Positions 54,373 through 64,000 of a stretch of DNA of 64,000 nucleotides are shown here, piece after piece. The position numbers and the translations under genes are program-made. The stretch's first letter is position 1; each line of letters starts with the position of its first letter. The notes under the pieces were generated by a model that did not search any database, was not told the DNA's origin, and worked only from the letters and a program-made list of their open reading frames with translations. This DNA is from Sphaerulina vaccinii (Eukaryota > Ascomycota > Dothideomycetes > Mycosphaerellales > Mycosphaerellaceae): contig JAKUDP010000007.1 of the NCBI GenBank assembly GCA_022570795.1, forward strand, positions 1,922,001-1,986,000, written 5' to 3'.

Positions 54373-54656
54373 ATTTGTCTTCTCGCTGAGCTGTGGACAC
54401 TATGGCACTGAGAATGGCGACAGACTGCTGGAGATCGCCTGAGAGGAAAGCAGAGATGGTGCGGGAGAAGGAATTGCGTCGAGATGATTTGGTGCACTTA
54501 CGGATTGTGGTTTGGTATCAGTCGATGTCTTCTTGCTGAGCGATGGACACCATGGTACTGAGACTGGAGAAAGTTTACTACAAATCTCTGAGGAGAAAGC
54601 AGGGACAGCCATCTGCATGGCTGGGGAGAGGAGTTTGCGTCGAGATGATTTGTTGC
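54371..54656. repeat. Direct duplication of ~130 bp
   Basis: Two related copies, about 54371-54497 and 54523-54656, share TGTCTTCT(C/T)GCTGAGC, TGGACAC(T/C)ATGG(C/T)ACTGAGA and GTTGCGTCGAGATGATTTG or close variants in the same order. The first copy begins at the stop codon of the preceding secreted-protein gene, so its 3' flank has been duplicated. Confidence 0.7.
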
Positions 54657-54905
54657 AGCCTTGAGGGCTTTTCAGTATGAGCTAGAAGCATTGCGGTATG
54701 TTGCGTTTGCTATGTCTCTAGACTCGAGATAAATGAGATGATATGCTGAAAAGACCTCATCAGACATGTTGCTGCCTACCATGCTGTCGATCCCATGCAC
54801 TGTGGCCTCGAGACGGGGACCTTTTCGTTGGCGTCATGTCATCTCAGCTCCATACCACACCACTTCTGCCTCCTCTTAACTCTCATCATCATATACAACA
54901 TCAAC

Positions 54906-56607
54906 ATGCATACACGCGACGACGACGACGACGACGATACACAACAGCCCCATGGCTCCAATAATGTACACAACAACAATGACGAAGAAGAAACGCCTCT
55001 CCTTCCACACCAAACATCAACCGGAACAACATCCGAACAACTCTCCATCCTCAAACTCATAGCACTCACATGTATCAATGGCGGCCTACAAGTCTTCTTC
55101 TCGACTGTTATGGCGAATCTAGCTGTATGTACCGCATACCCTTTCCACCTTCACAAGTCCCTCGAAACATTGACATCTTGAGAGCCCTACCTCCAATCCC
55201 TCGGCCTCTCAAAGTCCTTCACAGCAGCAGTCATCATCTCCCTTCCTCTCTCGGGCGCTTTCATCGGCCCTACAATCGGAGCTTACAGCGATCGATTGCG
55301 AACGAGATTCGGGAGACGTAGACCTGTGATTTTACTTGGTGCGCTGGCTACGATTACTTTTTTGCTTTTGCTTGCTTGGACTGAGGATATTGTATTCTCG
55401 ATTGCCAGCGGCCACATGAGATCTCGTTGCTGGATCGATCCTGAGGGGAATCAGACTTGTGATTTCGAGAAATTTCCGGAAGCTGCGCTGAAAGCTAGAA
55501 CGGCTCTTGCGGTCATTTTCACAATTCTGCTTAGTATTTCTGTTCAACCTGTTCAGGCGGGAACGAGGGCGCTTATTGTTGATGTTGCGTCTGCGGAGGA
55601 ACAGAGTCGTGCGAATGCTTATGTTAGTAGGATTCAGGGCTTGATGGCGATTTTCAGTTTTTTTGCGAGTTCGTTCACTCTGAATGAGTTGCCTGGTTTG
55701 GGGAAGTTGACGCAGTTTCAGGCACTGAGTTGTCTGAATTTGATTACGTTGGGGAGTACGGTGGGCATTACTTGTGTTTTTGTGACGGAGAAGGATAGTC
55801 GGAGGATTGAGCTTGAGGGTGAGAGGAAGAAGATGGGAGTGGTGGACTTCTTTCGCCAGCTTTGGAGGACTGTGAGGGAACTTCCGGAGAAGATTGCTCA
55901 GGCTTGTAAAGTGCAGTTTGCGAGTTGGATGGCTTGGTTTCCGTTTTTGTTCTATAATACGACTTATATTGGAGAGCTTGGTAAGTCATGCAGCATCCAT
56001 CCTGATGTACGATATGCTGACCTGGTTTTCAGTCGACGCAGCTGATATGAAAGCAACCGAAGGCGACCAGCTAGCTCAAGCCGGCTCCATCGCCAGTCTC
56101 TGTTTCGCAGCAGTCGGCTTCTTCTTCGTCTTAGTCCTTCCGATTGTTCTACCATACATTAGCACACTGGTACGCAAGAGATCCCGACAACAGCAGATCT
56201 CAGACTCCAGGAGCGAACAAGACCTTATCTGGCTCTGGCTCTTCACCCAACCAGTCCTCGGCCTCCTCCTAGTCCTAACACTGGCAGTCTCGTATCAATG
56301 GCAAGGCACAATACTCATAGCTTTAGCAGGTTTGCCTTGGGCTGTAACTCAATGGGTTCCTTGGGCTGTCATTGGGTTTGAGACGAGCAAGTTTGGTCTT
56401 GCGGATGGTGACGACAATCAGTCGGGTGCTATACTTGGTGTTCACAACATGGCTATCTCGTTACCGCAAGTTCTGTCTGGAGCTGTTAGTAGCGTGACGT
56501 ACAAGATTGCAGAGTCTGCTGGAAGTGAGGTACCGACTGCTTGGGTGTTGGCTTCGAGCGGTATTGCGGCTTTCGTTGCGAGTTGGTTAGCTGGGAGGAT
56601 GTTGTGA
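54906..56607 (+). CDS. Sucrose/alpha-glucoside-type transporter (GPH/SLC45-like)
   Basis: Three exons, 54906-55124, 55185-55980 and 56033-56607, about 529 aa. Introns are GTATGT...AG and GTAAGT...CAG. An acidic, Asp-rich N-terminus (seven consecutive Asp) is followed by about 12 hydrophobic segments. The first, GGLQVFFSTVMANLAPYLQSLG, and the loop between segments 2 and 3, SDRLRTRFGRRRP, are the signature of plant and fungal sucrose transporters and SLC45 proteins, which import disaccharides with protons across the plasma membrane. The large central loop is charged (EKDSRRIELEGERKKMG). The exact substrate cannot be read from sequence. An ATG at 54795 in the same frame is a less likely start. 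Confidence 0.85.
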
Positions 56608-56791
56608 TTAGAGTGGCACAGAAGATATGGATCTCAGATTGAAAGTGGTATCATTTCATTCCGTCGTCATGTCTCATGAAGTTTGGCTCAGTCAGCCTCT
56701 ATGGACTGCTTTCTCCGTAGCCCGTCTCTCGCTTGCCGCGGGCTGGAGACGCTGCCTGTCGCCTTGGTGTTCGCTCCGGGTGAGAGAGATG

Positions 56792-57385
56792 CTAAGCCAA
56801 GCCGCCCTTGTGACCAGCCTCTTTCGCAGCTTCGGACCCTTTGGTGAACGTGCCGTCTGGGTTGCGACCAGCTCCTGCCTCAGACTGGACCTCGAGCTCG
56901 TTCACGTCAGTCTTGCCAGCAGCGTGAAGTCCTCCGATGTGGCCGGCCTCCTTGGCAGCTTCGGAACCCTTGGTGAATGTACCGTCTGCGTTGCGGCCTG
57001 GGAGGTGGTCGTTCTCCTGCGGATACGTTAGCGACGGAGCAGCCAGATGTCAAAATGAATCGATATCAAATTATCAATGCAAAAGCGAGAGTGCAACGTA
57101 CCTTCTCCCCATCATTCTGATGAGAGTGAAGTCCTCCAATGTGGCCTGCCTCCTTGGCTGCCTCACTGCCCTTGGTGAAAGTGCCGTCTGGGTTGCGACC
57201 GGGAAGGTGGTCCTGCTTTCTCGTCAGTTCACTAGCATTTGAAGGCTGGTTCGCGAAGAATGTGATACCTTCGACTCCTCGGAACTGCCATGTCCGCCGT
57301 GAGAAGCCTTGCCGCCCATGGATGCGATGGCCTTGACCTCCTCTGTTGGGCGGTTGGCGAAGTTGGCTGGGTTGGTAGATGCCAT
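56792..57385 (-). CDS. Con-10-like KGG-repeat stress/conidiation protein
   Basis: Three exons, 57269-57385, 57102-57212 and 56792-57016, encode 150 aa. Both introns are clear (GTATCA...CAG and GTACGT...GCTAAC...CAG). The protein has four short Gly-Gly-containing units. The first is IASMGGKASHGG. The other three each have GRNxDGTFTKGSEAAKEAGH followed by IGGL or KGGL. This is the KGG motif of fungal conidiation protein con-10 and related stress-induced proteins, small hydrophilic proteins linked to conidiation, drying or stress tolerance. Each downstream exon begins near a repeat boundary, suggesting growth by exon duplication. No frame this short and split could be read without splicing. Confidence 0.88.
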
Positions 57386-57805
57386 TTTGACTTTGTTTGA
57401 AATCGTGTGCTTGTGAAGAGAAGTTGAAGGTAGTCGTGTGCTTGAAGAGAAGGTGTGAGGTTGTTCTATTGTTAACCGAAGAGACGCGATGTGAAGTTCT
57501 TATGTGACGTTTGTCGCTGCCAAGAACTGCCTGTTAGTGGCAAACAGGGAACAGCGCAGATCATTTACGCGACAAAGACGCGAAAACCGGTTGTGGATTG
57601 CTCGAATCGTTCATTCGTTTTGCAGCCTGATGTCTCTCCACATTTTGCGTGCTGTGATGCAGTATTGCGACTACCCGTTCGCGTCACTGCATCTTTCCGT
57701 CCTGCAGAGCTCACCGGCCTGCTTATGTTCATCGACTTCCAATCGCAGCATCCAATGGCCTCACAACGTGCATATTGTAGCCTGCTTGCCTGGTGAACTC
57801 ACTCC
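57386..57805. promoter_or_regulatory. Upstream region of the con-10-like gene with a short direct repeat
   Basis: TCGTGTGCTTGTGAAGAGAA at 57403 recurs as TCGTGTGCTTGAAGAGAA at 57433, about 30 bp apart and within 70 bp of the start codon. It may lie in the 5' UTR. A regulatory role is a guess. Confidence 0.35.
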
Positions 57806-58875
57806 TCACTTCTCCCAATCCTCAAGTTGTCGGCTCAGCACATCTCTCGACTTGAAGTTGACAGGCAAGCAACCACTGACATGCCAGCTTGCACACCGCT
57901 GCTTCCGGCTCACAATCTCCCAGCTGATGTCCGGCCCTTGGTCATCCGCCATGGCTTTCATATCTTCCCAATCATGCGAATCGCGACATACTCCACTCCA
58001 CACAATCAGTCTACGGTACTTGTAGCCTGCTTCGATGAGACGCTCTGGGAGAGTAGAGGCCGGCTCGCGTGAGGTAGTAGGAAACTCCAGGTCTGCAGGA
58101 CGCGGCCTTCTCGGGAGAGGGAGTAGCATACGGCTGCAGGCGTATGGCAGTGCCAAATCTAGGCTCTTGATGTTCTGTCCGAGATCGCGGACGACCTAGG
58201 TGGAATGAAGTTAGCACTTGCATTGCATGGTATTTCGGTATGACTGTGTCAGGACTCATCTGTGTAGATACGCTGTTTCGGCATACTCAGCCACGTGAAG
58301 GGGCGATCATTGACTTACATTGCAAAGATGGTCTTCTGGTTCCTCATTGATAGCACGGCAGTACTTCGTCTCGGTGATGTCAGTGACTGCAGAATGTACC
58401 TGCACCAGATGCAATTTAAGGTATTGCAAGAGTTGCAATCCTCGTCTGAGCAACACACTGAGCGAGCCCAGAGTCGTTGTCTGACTAAGAAGTGGACAGA
58501 AGCTTATCTCTAGCCGTATGAGATTCCGCGGTATGATGTTACTCCTGAATAGCGATTGCAGGACCGGTTCATCAAGGGCTTGCATGTCTCTCAACTTGAT
58601 GCTCGTCATTCTGCTCAATCCGTGGAATGGCATATGCTCGAGGGATCCGAAGTGAGCGCCTCGTGTTCGATGCCCTGTCGTGATAGTGATGCGGCCTATA
58701 ATCTTCAGTTCTTCTATTCTGTTTTGAGTGGGGGATGATGCATACCATAGAGTGGCTCCTGGACCGCGACGTAATGATCTCTGCTGACTCTACTCAACTT
58801 GCTGAGGTCGAGCGGCGTCAGGTACTTGCAACACTCGAGATAAAGCTCGCGTGGGAGCCCGAGCATTGTGATCAT
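57806..58875 (-). CDS. F-box protein with degenerate leucine-rich region
   Basis: Three exons, 58746-58875, 58319-58674 and 57806-58195, give 291 aa. Donors are GTATGC and GTAAGT; acceptors are CAG and TAG. The first exon encodes an F-box (GLPRELYLECCKYLTPLDL, then SKLSRVSRDHY), which binds Skp1 in SCF ubiquitin ligases. The second exon has leucine-rich stretches (NLIRLEISFCPLL, LLQYLKLHLVQ) like those in substrate-binding LRR tails. The third contains a Pro/Arg-rich segment and a Trp/Asp-rich tail. Substrates are unknown. It is divergent from UBP2 with 511 bp between starts. Confidence 0.75.
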
Positions 58876-59386
58876 CTTGGTTTCCTCGTGATATCTTCGA
58901 TCTGTGCTGTGTGAGTCGACTTTGCGATGTTGACCTACGAAGAGAAGAGTGCGAGAAGGTGGTGAGAAGTGCTTTGTGACTCCTCGAATGAGAGTGGGCG
59001 CAAGGCTGCCTGCCTGATTGCGTTATCTTCTTCAGATCTCGAATTCTGGTATATGGTTACAGCGTTCTCAGTGCAAACGTTGGCCGCTGATGGAGATGGT
59101 GAGGATTTGGAGGAGATGGAGAAGTGAAGGCCACTGATGCGCTAAGTATAGCTCGATTATATAACGACGCTCCACAGCTGTACATGCTTCGAAACACTCG
59201 TCACGTTCACATGCGTCGAACTTCCTGGAGCCTCATCTGCAACTTATCAAGCTCTCTGCATCAGCAGGCACACCACGCCTGTCAATCGACGTACTGCACA
59301 CGATTCCATGAGACACGACTTTCAGAAACACTTTCCTTTTCACAAGTGCATCACCCCACCTACGCTGCTCCGCCACCTCACAGGAC
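58876..59386. promoter_or_regulatory. Bidirectional promoter region, F-box gene/UBP2
   Basis: These 511 bp lie between divergent start codons. Several ATGs occur in the UBP2 leader, but no specific element is claimed. Confidence 0.4.
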
Positions 59387-62300
59387 ATGACCGCCATAGC
59401 TGGCGGTCCCGGAAAGACTGCACCCAAGCTTGTCAACGACTTCCTCCGATTCGATCCCACAAAGGCCGACACCAGCGCCAGTTTCTTGACCAAAGTCACT
59501 CCTCCAGTCGGCGAAGGCCCACAACTGCAGCCTGATTTCCGTAGCTGCCAGCATGAATACACCAACAAGAACGACCAGAGTGCTCTGCCGCCTCTAGATT
59601 CTAGAGCCCACGCCGGCGGTCGACATAGGCTCGCCGTTTGCTGCAAGAAGTGTCGAATACACGCAGACCTGCGCATTGCATACTACGACGTCGCTACGAA
59701 TCCATGCCCGAACTCCGAGGACTCGTTGCACCACTTCATTAGGAGGAAAGATGTTGACACAACGAGCGATCAGCGCATACAGTATGGGTGGCAATGCTCA
59801 GCGGCGAAATGCCAGGCACAGATCACGATAGCCTACAGGAGACCAAGGATAACAGAAGAAGAGAGGAAAGCATTGACGGACACCGAACGTTTGAGGCGCG
59901 CGTATGAGTCGATGGTGAAGGATAATCCGGCCAGGGAAGGTCTTAAGCAGGTAAGCAGTACCAGGTCAGAGGCACTGGACGCAGGTTGGGGAAAAGGTGG
60001 GAAGAGGGTGCTGAGATTACAGAAAGACATCGCGGAAATCAGGTCCGCGGTCCAAAAGATACTTGCTTACCCTTACTATAGGCTACACCAGTCGACGTGC
60101 TGTCGCGGTTGCGGAGATATGTCAAGGACTCTCTGAATCCTAAGCACGTGGAAGAGAGAACATTCATCCCAGCGGACAACAAACGGTTCGGCGAAGCCTT
60201 TGGGCCATATGGACGCGACTTCGATCAGCTCCTCAGTCGCCTGGGTTTCAAGTTTGAGGTACTTGCTGACCAGCCTGCGCTTTTCAAAGATACTTGCTGA
60301 CAGTTTGTAGGAAGCACAAGGCGCAAACGAGGCTAGGTGGCACTTGCCGAATCCGCCCCCAGTGGAGTCAGGGTCGAGTGCAGATGGAACACATCAACGC
60401 GAGCTACTAGAGGATGTCGAGACTGAGCTCCGTGCGCTCCTGTACAAGGTTGCTGGAGAGACTGGCCTCGCCAATCCAGTGGCGTCAGAACCAGGATCAG
60501 GCTGGCCATCTGCAGATCGATATGCGGAACAGACACTCGCGGCGCAAGGATGTGAGTACCAGGCCGCCCGAAGCGCAGACATATCAGCGTGCAAGAGTAC
60601 AACGTGAATCAGAGAAGGCTGGCTAATGCATGGGTACTTACAGATCTCCGCGCCTCGACTACCCGTCGGCAGGTGGCATCTGCAGAACTCCTTCCGTTTG
60701 TCTCCACCATTCTTGCATCATGCACCAGTACCTCGCTAACAACAAACAGGTACTTTGCATCTCTAGGCATACAACCAGACTCTGCAGACAGCATCGTCGT
60801 CTGGGCTTTCGAGAAGCAGGCTGAAACTGACCCCGCGCGGCAGACATACTACTACGAATGCTTACAGATGATCGAAGAGTCTCGCAAGACAGAAAATCTA
60901 CAAACGAAACTCGCCATACTTGAGTCTGGAGGACTTGTCAGTCGACGCGACGTTCAGCAGGCCTATCGATATCTGGACATACCCGAAAGCGAAGCTACGA
61001 ATTCTGACGACGAACGCATCTTGAACCTTTTCTACGTGAGGACATCAGACTCAGGACCCGAGGCCAAGATTGAAGCCAGGACTGCTCTGAAGAAGATTGG
61101 CCAAGCTAGAGGAAGCGCACGGCTGATGCGAGCTGCGGAGCAAACCATCGAGACGATGGAAGAAGCCTTGGGTTGGCTTGGAAACGGCGCGAACAATGAA
61201 AGCGCTGATGACTTCTTGATCATCATTGCTGCAACAAAGCTGGAGGAGAATGTGGAACTCACAAGGACGGCCATGGGAGTCATCGCGAGGGAGCGAAAGA
61301 GCGACGCCATCAACTCGTGGTTGTTAAATGGCCAAGACGACGGAATGTCTCTTGAAGACGCATTAAGACAATGTCAGGTTCCGGGGCCGTGGTCCAGCAT
61401 CGCCGACAAATCCTTCCTGGCGAATTTCTTACTTCCAGAGGCTCGCAATGCCAACGGTGGCCCACTGACTGAAAAAGCCATCGCTGTCATTGAGAGAGCA
61501 ATCCAAGCTGAAGCATCGTCGTCGCACTCACTCGAGACATGGCCAGTAGGCCTTACAAGTCACGGCAATACATGCTACCTCAACAGTCTTCTACAATACT
61601 ACTTCAGCATCAAGCCTTTACGCGACATTGTGCTCAACTACGATAAGTACGAACTTGACACGGAGCAGCATGTAACCAAGGACGAGCGCGTTGGCAATCG
61701 CAAGATCTCGACTGAAGAGGTCAAAGGTGGGCAACGCTTCGCCAAGGACTTGAAGCAGTTGTTCGAGCGGATGATTAAGAGCAGGGATGAGCACGTACGA
61801 CCAGAAGACGACCTGGTATGCCGAGCATTCCTCGAAATGAAGGACTATGCCTTGTTAGCGTCAACAGTGCGCGAAGCAAAGGCTGACCATGAGGCTAATG
61901 GCGTCTTGGGACAAATCGAAGAAGAAAAACCAGAATATATGGACAAGCTGTCTGCACCAGCAGGCCTTGAACGTCACGAGTCCAACGCCAGTAGCGTGAC
62001 ACTCCAAGGCGACCAAGATGTACCGATGCAGAATGGCGAACTACCACCCACACCGCCTGAATCACCTACCAAGGAGGATGTACCTGAATTGACAGTTGCG
62101 CCTCCTCTACCACCACGCCGCTTCTCCACAACACGCGAGCACGCCCTCGAGAAAGCGCAGGACAAAGCCAAAGCTCAGCAGGATGTGACAGAAGTGCATG
62201 ACGATGTCCTATTCAAGCTGCGAGCGGGCATGATGCCCGAGGGTATAGACAGCAGTGGTGAACAAGAAGATCAATTGCGTCGACTCTTCAGTTACAACGT

Positions 62301-63396
62301 GGTTGAGACAGCTGTCAAGGGCGACGTCGACGGCAAGAAGAAGGAACTTCTTGACATGGCGATCGTACTTCCTCCTCCTTCCGAAGACACGGACATCTAT
62401 ACTATGCTTGATCAAGTCTTCGATCTGCAGAGCATGGGCGAAACTACAGAAGCTGGTGTTTTGGAAGGCTACAAGTCTCTCCAGAGCCTGCCGCCACTCT
62501 TACAAATCAACATTACCCGCATCGATTACGACAAGGAGAAAGGTTCCTTCAAGTCCGACAAAACCGTCACGCTCTTCGATGAGATATATCTCGATCGCTA
62601 CGTCGACACGTCTCACGAGCAAATCCTTGCAAAGCGGAGGGCTTGCTGGAAGTGGCGACAACAGCTGCACTCCTCTCGCAAAGAGAAAAAGGCTCTTCAC
62701 GATGCTCCCGAAATCATAGAGAAGCCAAGCGACTTGAATGGTACACATGCTTGCATTGAGGCTGGTGAGTATCTGGCCAAACTGCCCGATGTCAATGAAG
62801 ACCTTGACTCGCTCGGTATCGAAGGCCATGATGTTCCAGTGGAGTTGATCAATGCCGTCATGACCGACAGCTTAGCTCAGGTGGAACGTCTCGACAGTCT
62901 GAGCCGTGAAATCAAGGACCTGGAGCACCAGCTCAAAGACCAGTTCAGCGAATTCAAAGACATCAGATACCGCCTCGCTGCAGTGTTCTTCCATCGAGGC
63001 AGCTATGGCCATGGTCACTACTGGATCTACATTCACGACTTCGAGAATAACATGTGGCGTCATTATAACGATGAGAAGGTGGAAGAGTTCAAGAATGAGC
63101 ATGACATTCTTAACGCTACTACCTGGCATCATGGAACACCTACGTTTGCCGTCTATGTTCGCGACGATCAGAAAACTGAGATCATTCAGCCAGTCTGTCG
63201 CTCTCCAGAATCAGAGGCTGACCATGCTGCCTCGAAGGCTGCTCAGGCAAGTTTGAATCGCGACATTGAGATGGAGAATATGGGAACGTCGAATGGCACT
63301 GTAAACCCCCAACACACGATGGTTCAGCTTGATGGCACACAGGAGTCTAATGGTAATTGGGACGAGAAGCGATCGATAGCTCAAACCCAGTGGTAG
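59387..63396 (+). CDS. UBP2: Ubiquitin carboxyl-terminal hydrolase 2 (UBP2)
   Basis: Exons are 59387-59950, 60082-60258, 60311-60551 and 60644-63396, about 1244 aa to the TAG. Introns have GTAAGC, GTACTT and GTGAGT donors. The N-terminus carries two CxxC-type zinc-binding pairs (CCKKCR, then CxxxxC). The middle has the helical repeats typical of UBP2 (TYYYECLQMIEES, ALGWLGNGANNESADDF). The catalytic Cys box is PVGLTSHGNTCYLNSLLQYY and the His box is YGHGHYWIYIHDF, both intact. UBP2 opposes Rsp5-type ligases by trimming K63 chains. The exact exon boundaries between 60551 and 60780 are uncertain: a second GT-AG pair (60673-60749) with a CTAAC branch site lies there but would break the frame. 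The TAG is followed by 73 more open codons. Confidence 0.85.
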
Positions 63397-63618
63397 CTTC
63401 ACTGGGGTGATGCTGGTCAAGTTCTTACAACCAATTACGATGCCGACGGCAACGCCGTGGATGACTCGGGATTTGACATTACCATGGGCGCGATTGTCCA
63501 CACCCAGCGCGATGAAATGGGCAACCTGGTGGAGCGTTTTCAAGTTGCCTTTGAGGAATCAGATGGGGACGACAGTGCCTCGACGGAGTATGATGAGGAC
63601 GGCAACGAGGTGGAGTGA
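63397..63618 (+). other. In-frame continuation after the UBP2 TAG
   Basis: Directly after the TAG at 63394-63396 the same frame stays open for 73 codons to TGA at 63616. It is acidic and Asp/Gly/Asn-rich (TNYDADGNAVDDSGFD, then EYDEDGNEVE), which looks like a genuine acidic protein tail rather than UTR. It could be a readthrough extension or a tail removed by a nonsense change. Confidence 0.5.
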
Positions 63619-64000
63619 GAGGGACGCACGCGCATAACTGCATATTGTATGTTTGAGCATTCAGTGGCTATTGTATGATACCCCTTAGCAAGATGGGTGA
63701 GCTGTACCAGACAGAAGCAGAAAGTAGATGCATATACAGATTATGCATAATGTTCTAAGGTAGTCGCCATCCCATGGCATCGGACACACTGCAGTAACAA
63801 GCTCAGAGACAATCGCGTTCACGACACCTATATCATTCCAGAGATGTCCGGCTGACTCTGTACCGAATATGTGGTCAGCGACGGGGATGCTGGTTGAGAT
63901 CTATCTCCGATTCTTGTCAAAACTATCATAGCTCCTCCCATTGTCGACTGCAAGCTTGTCGGGACGCGCACGAACCCGTCTGCAGTACTCGAACAAGTAA
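63619..64000. other. Intergenic, no gene recognised
   Basis: This is the 3' flank of UBP2 to the window edge, without a supported frame. Confidence 0.4.

Noticed and set aside
27831..63618. General reassignment of TAG as a sense codon
   Set aside because: TAG is the natural end of the first SDR, VTS1, POM152, the HET gene and the con-10-like gene, so it works as a normal stop here.
1..64000. tRNA, rRNA and CRISPR features
   Set aside because: No B-box-like tRNA core in a plausible context was seen by eye, no rRNA-like sequence was found, and the repeats present are not spaced direct repeats of the CRISPR type. A tRNA scan was not possible.

Overview
This window is nuclear DNA from a filamentous ascomycete. 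Genes carry short GT-AG introns (about 42-130 nt) with CTAAC/CTGAC branch sites close to the acceptor. Both strands are used, intergenic spacers are short, and many genes are divergent or convergent pairs. The gene content (a CFEM protein, HET domain, DUF6594-like protein, fungal hybrid histidine kinase, con-10-like KGG protein, single-module NRPS-like enzyme) suggests a Pezizomycotina fungus, most likely a Dothideomycete. That placement is inferred from protein style and was not tested by search.

Layout. 0.7-2.7 kb: two convergent short-chain dehydrogenases. 3.3-4.2 kb: a small ORF and a decayed ~130-bp repeat. 4.9-12.9 kb: divergent NUP37 (nuclear pore) and APC1 (anaphase-promoting complex). 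13.7-18.3 kb: a secreted mosaic protein with three CFEM domains. 19.2-26.5 kb: a coiled-coil protein, a frameshifted DUF6594-like membrane gene, and a divergent RING protein / hybrid histidine kinase pair. 27.8-34.4 kb: a UCH-family deubiquitinase divergent from the pore-membrane protein POM152. 34.6-36.3 kb: a seven-copy ~245-bp degenerate tandem array. 36.5-40.5 kb: a GH16 glucanase and the SAM-domain RNA-binding protein VTS1. 41.9-54.4 kb: an accessory stretch with a broken hypothetical gene, a Cys-rich membrane protein, a small secreted Cys-rich protein, a HET-domain protein with a WW-like tail, an interrupted NRPS-like gene and another secreted protein. 54.9-63.6 kb: a sucrose/alpha-glucoside-type transporter, a con-10-like KGG protein, an F-box protein and the deubiquitinase UBP2.

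The genes do not form one pathway. Two loose themes are ubiquitin control (APC1, a RING protein, UCH, an F-box protein, UBP2) and the nuclear pore (NUP37, POM152); their proximity is probably chance.

The most notable pattern is recurrent in-frame stops followed by more coding-like sequence in the same frame. TAG codons occur near the 3' ends of the UCH gene, the NRPS-like gene (twice) and UBP2, and a TAA interrupts the 41.9-kb gene. Two loci also carry apparent frameshifts. Decay, stop-codon readthrough, alternative splicing or sequence error are all possible. TAG also ends intact genes here, so general reassignment of the codon is unlikely.
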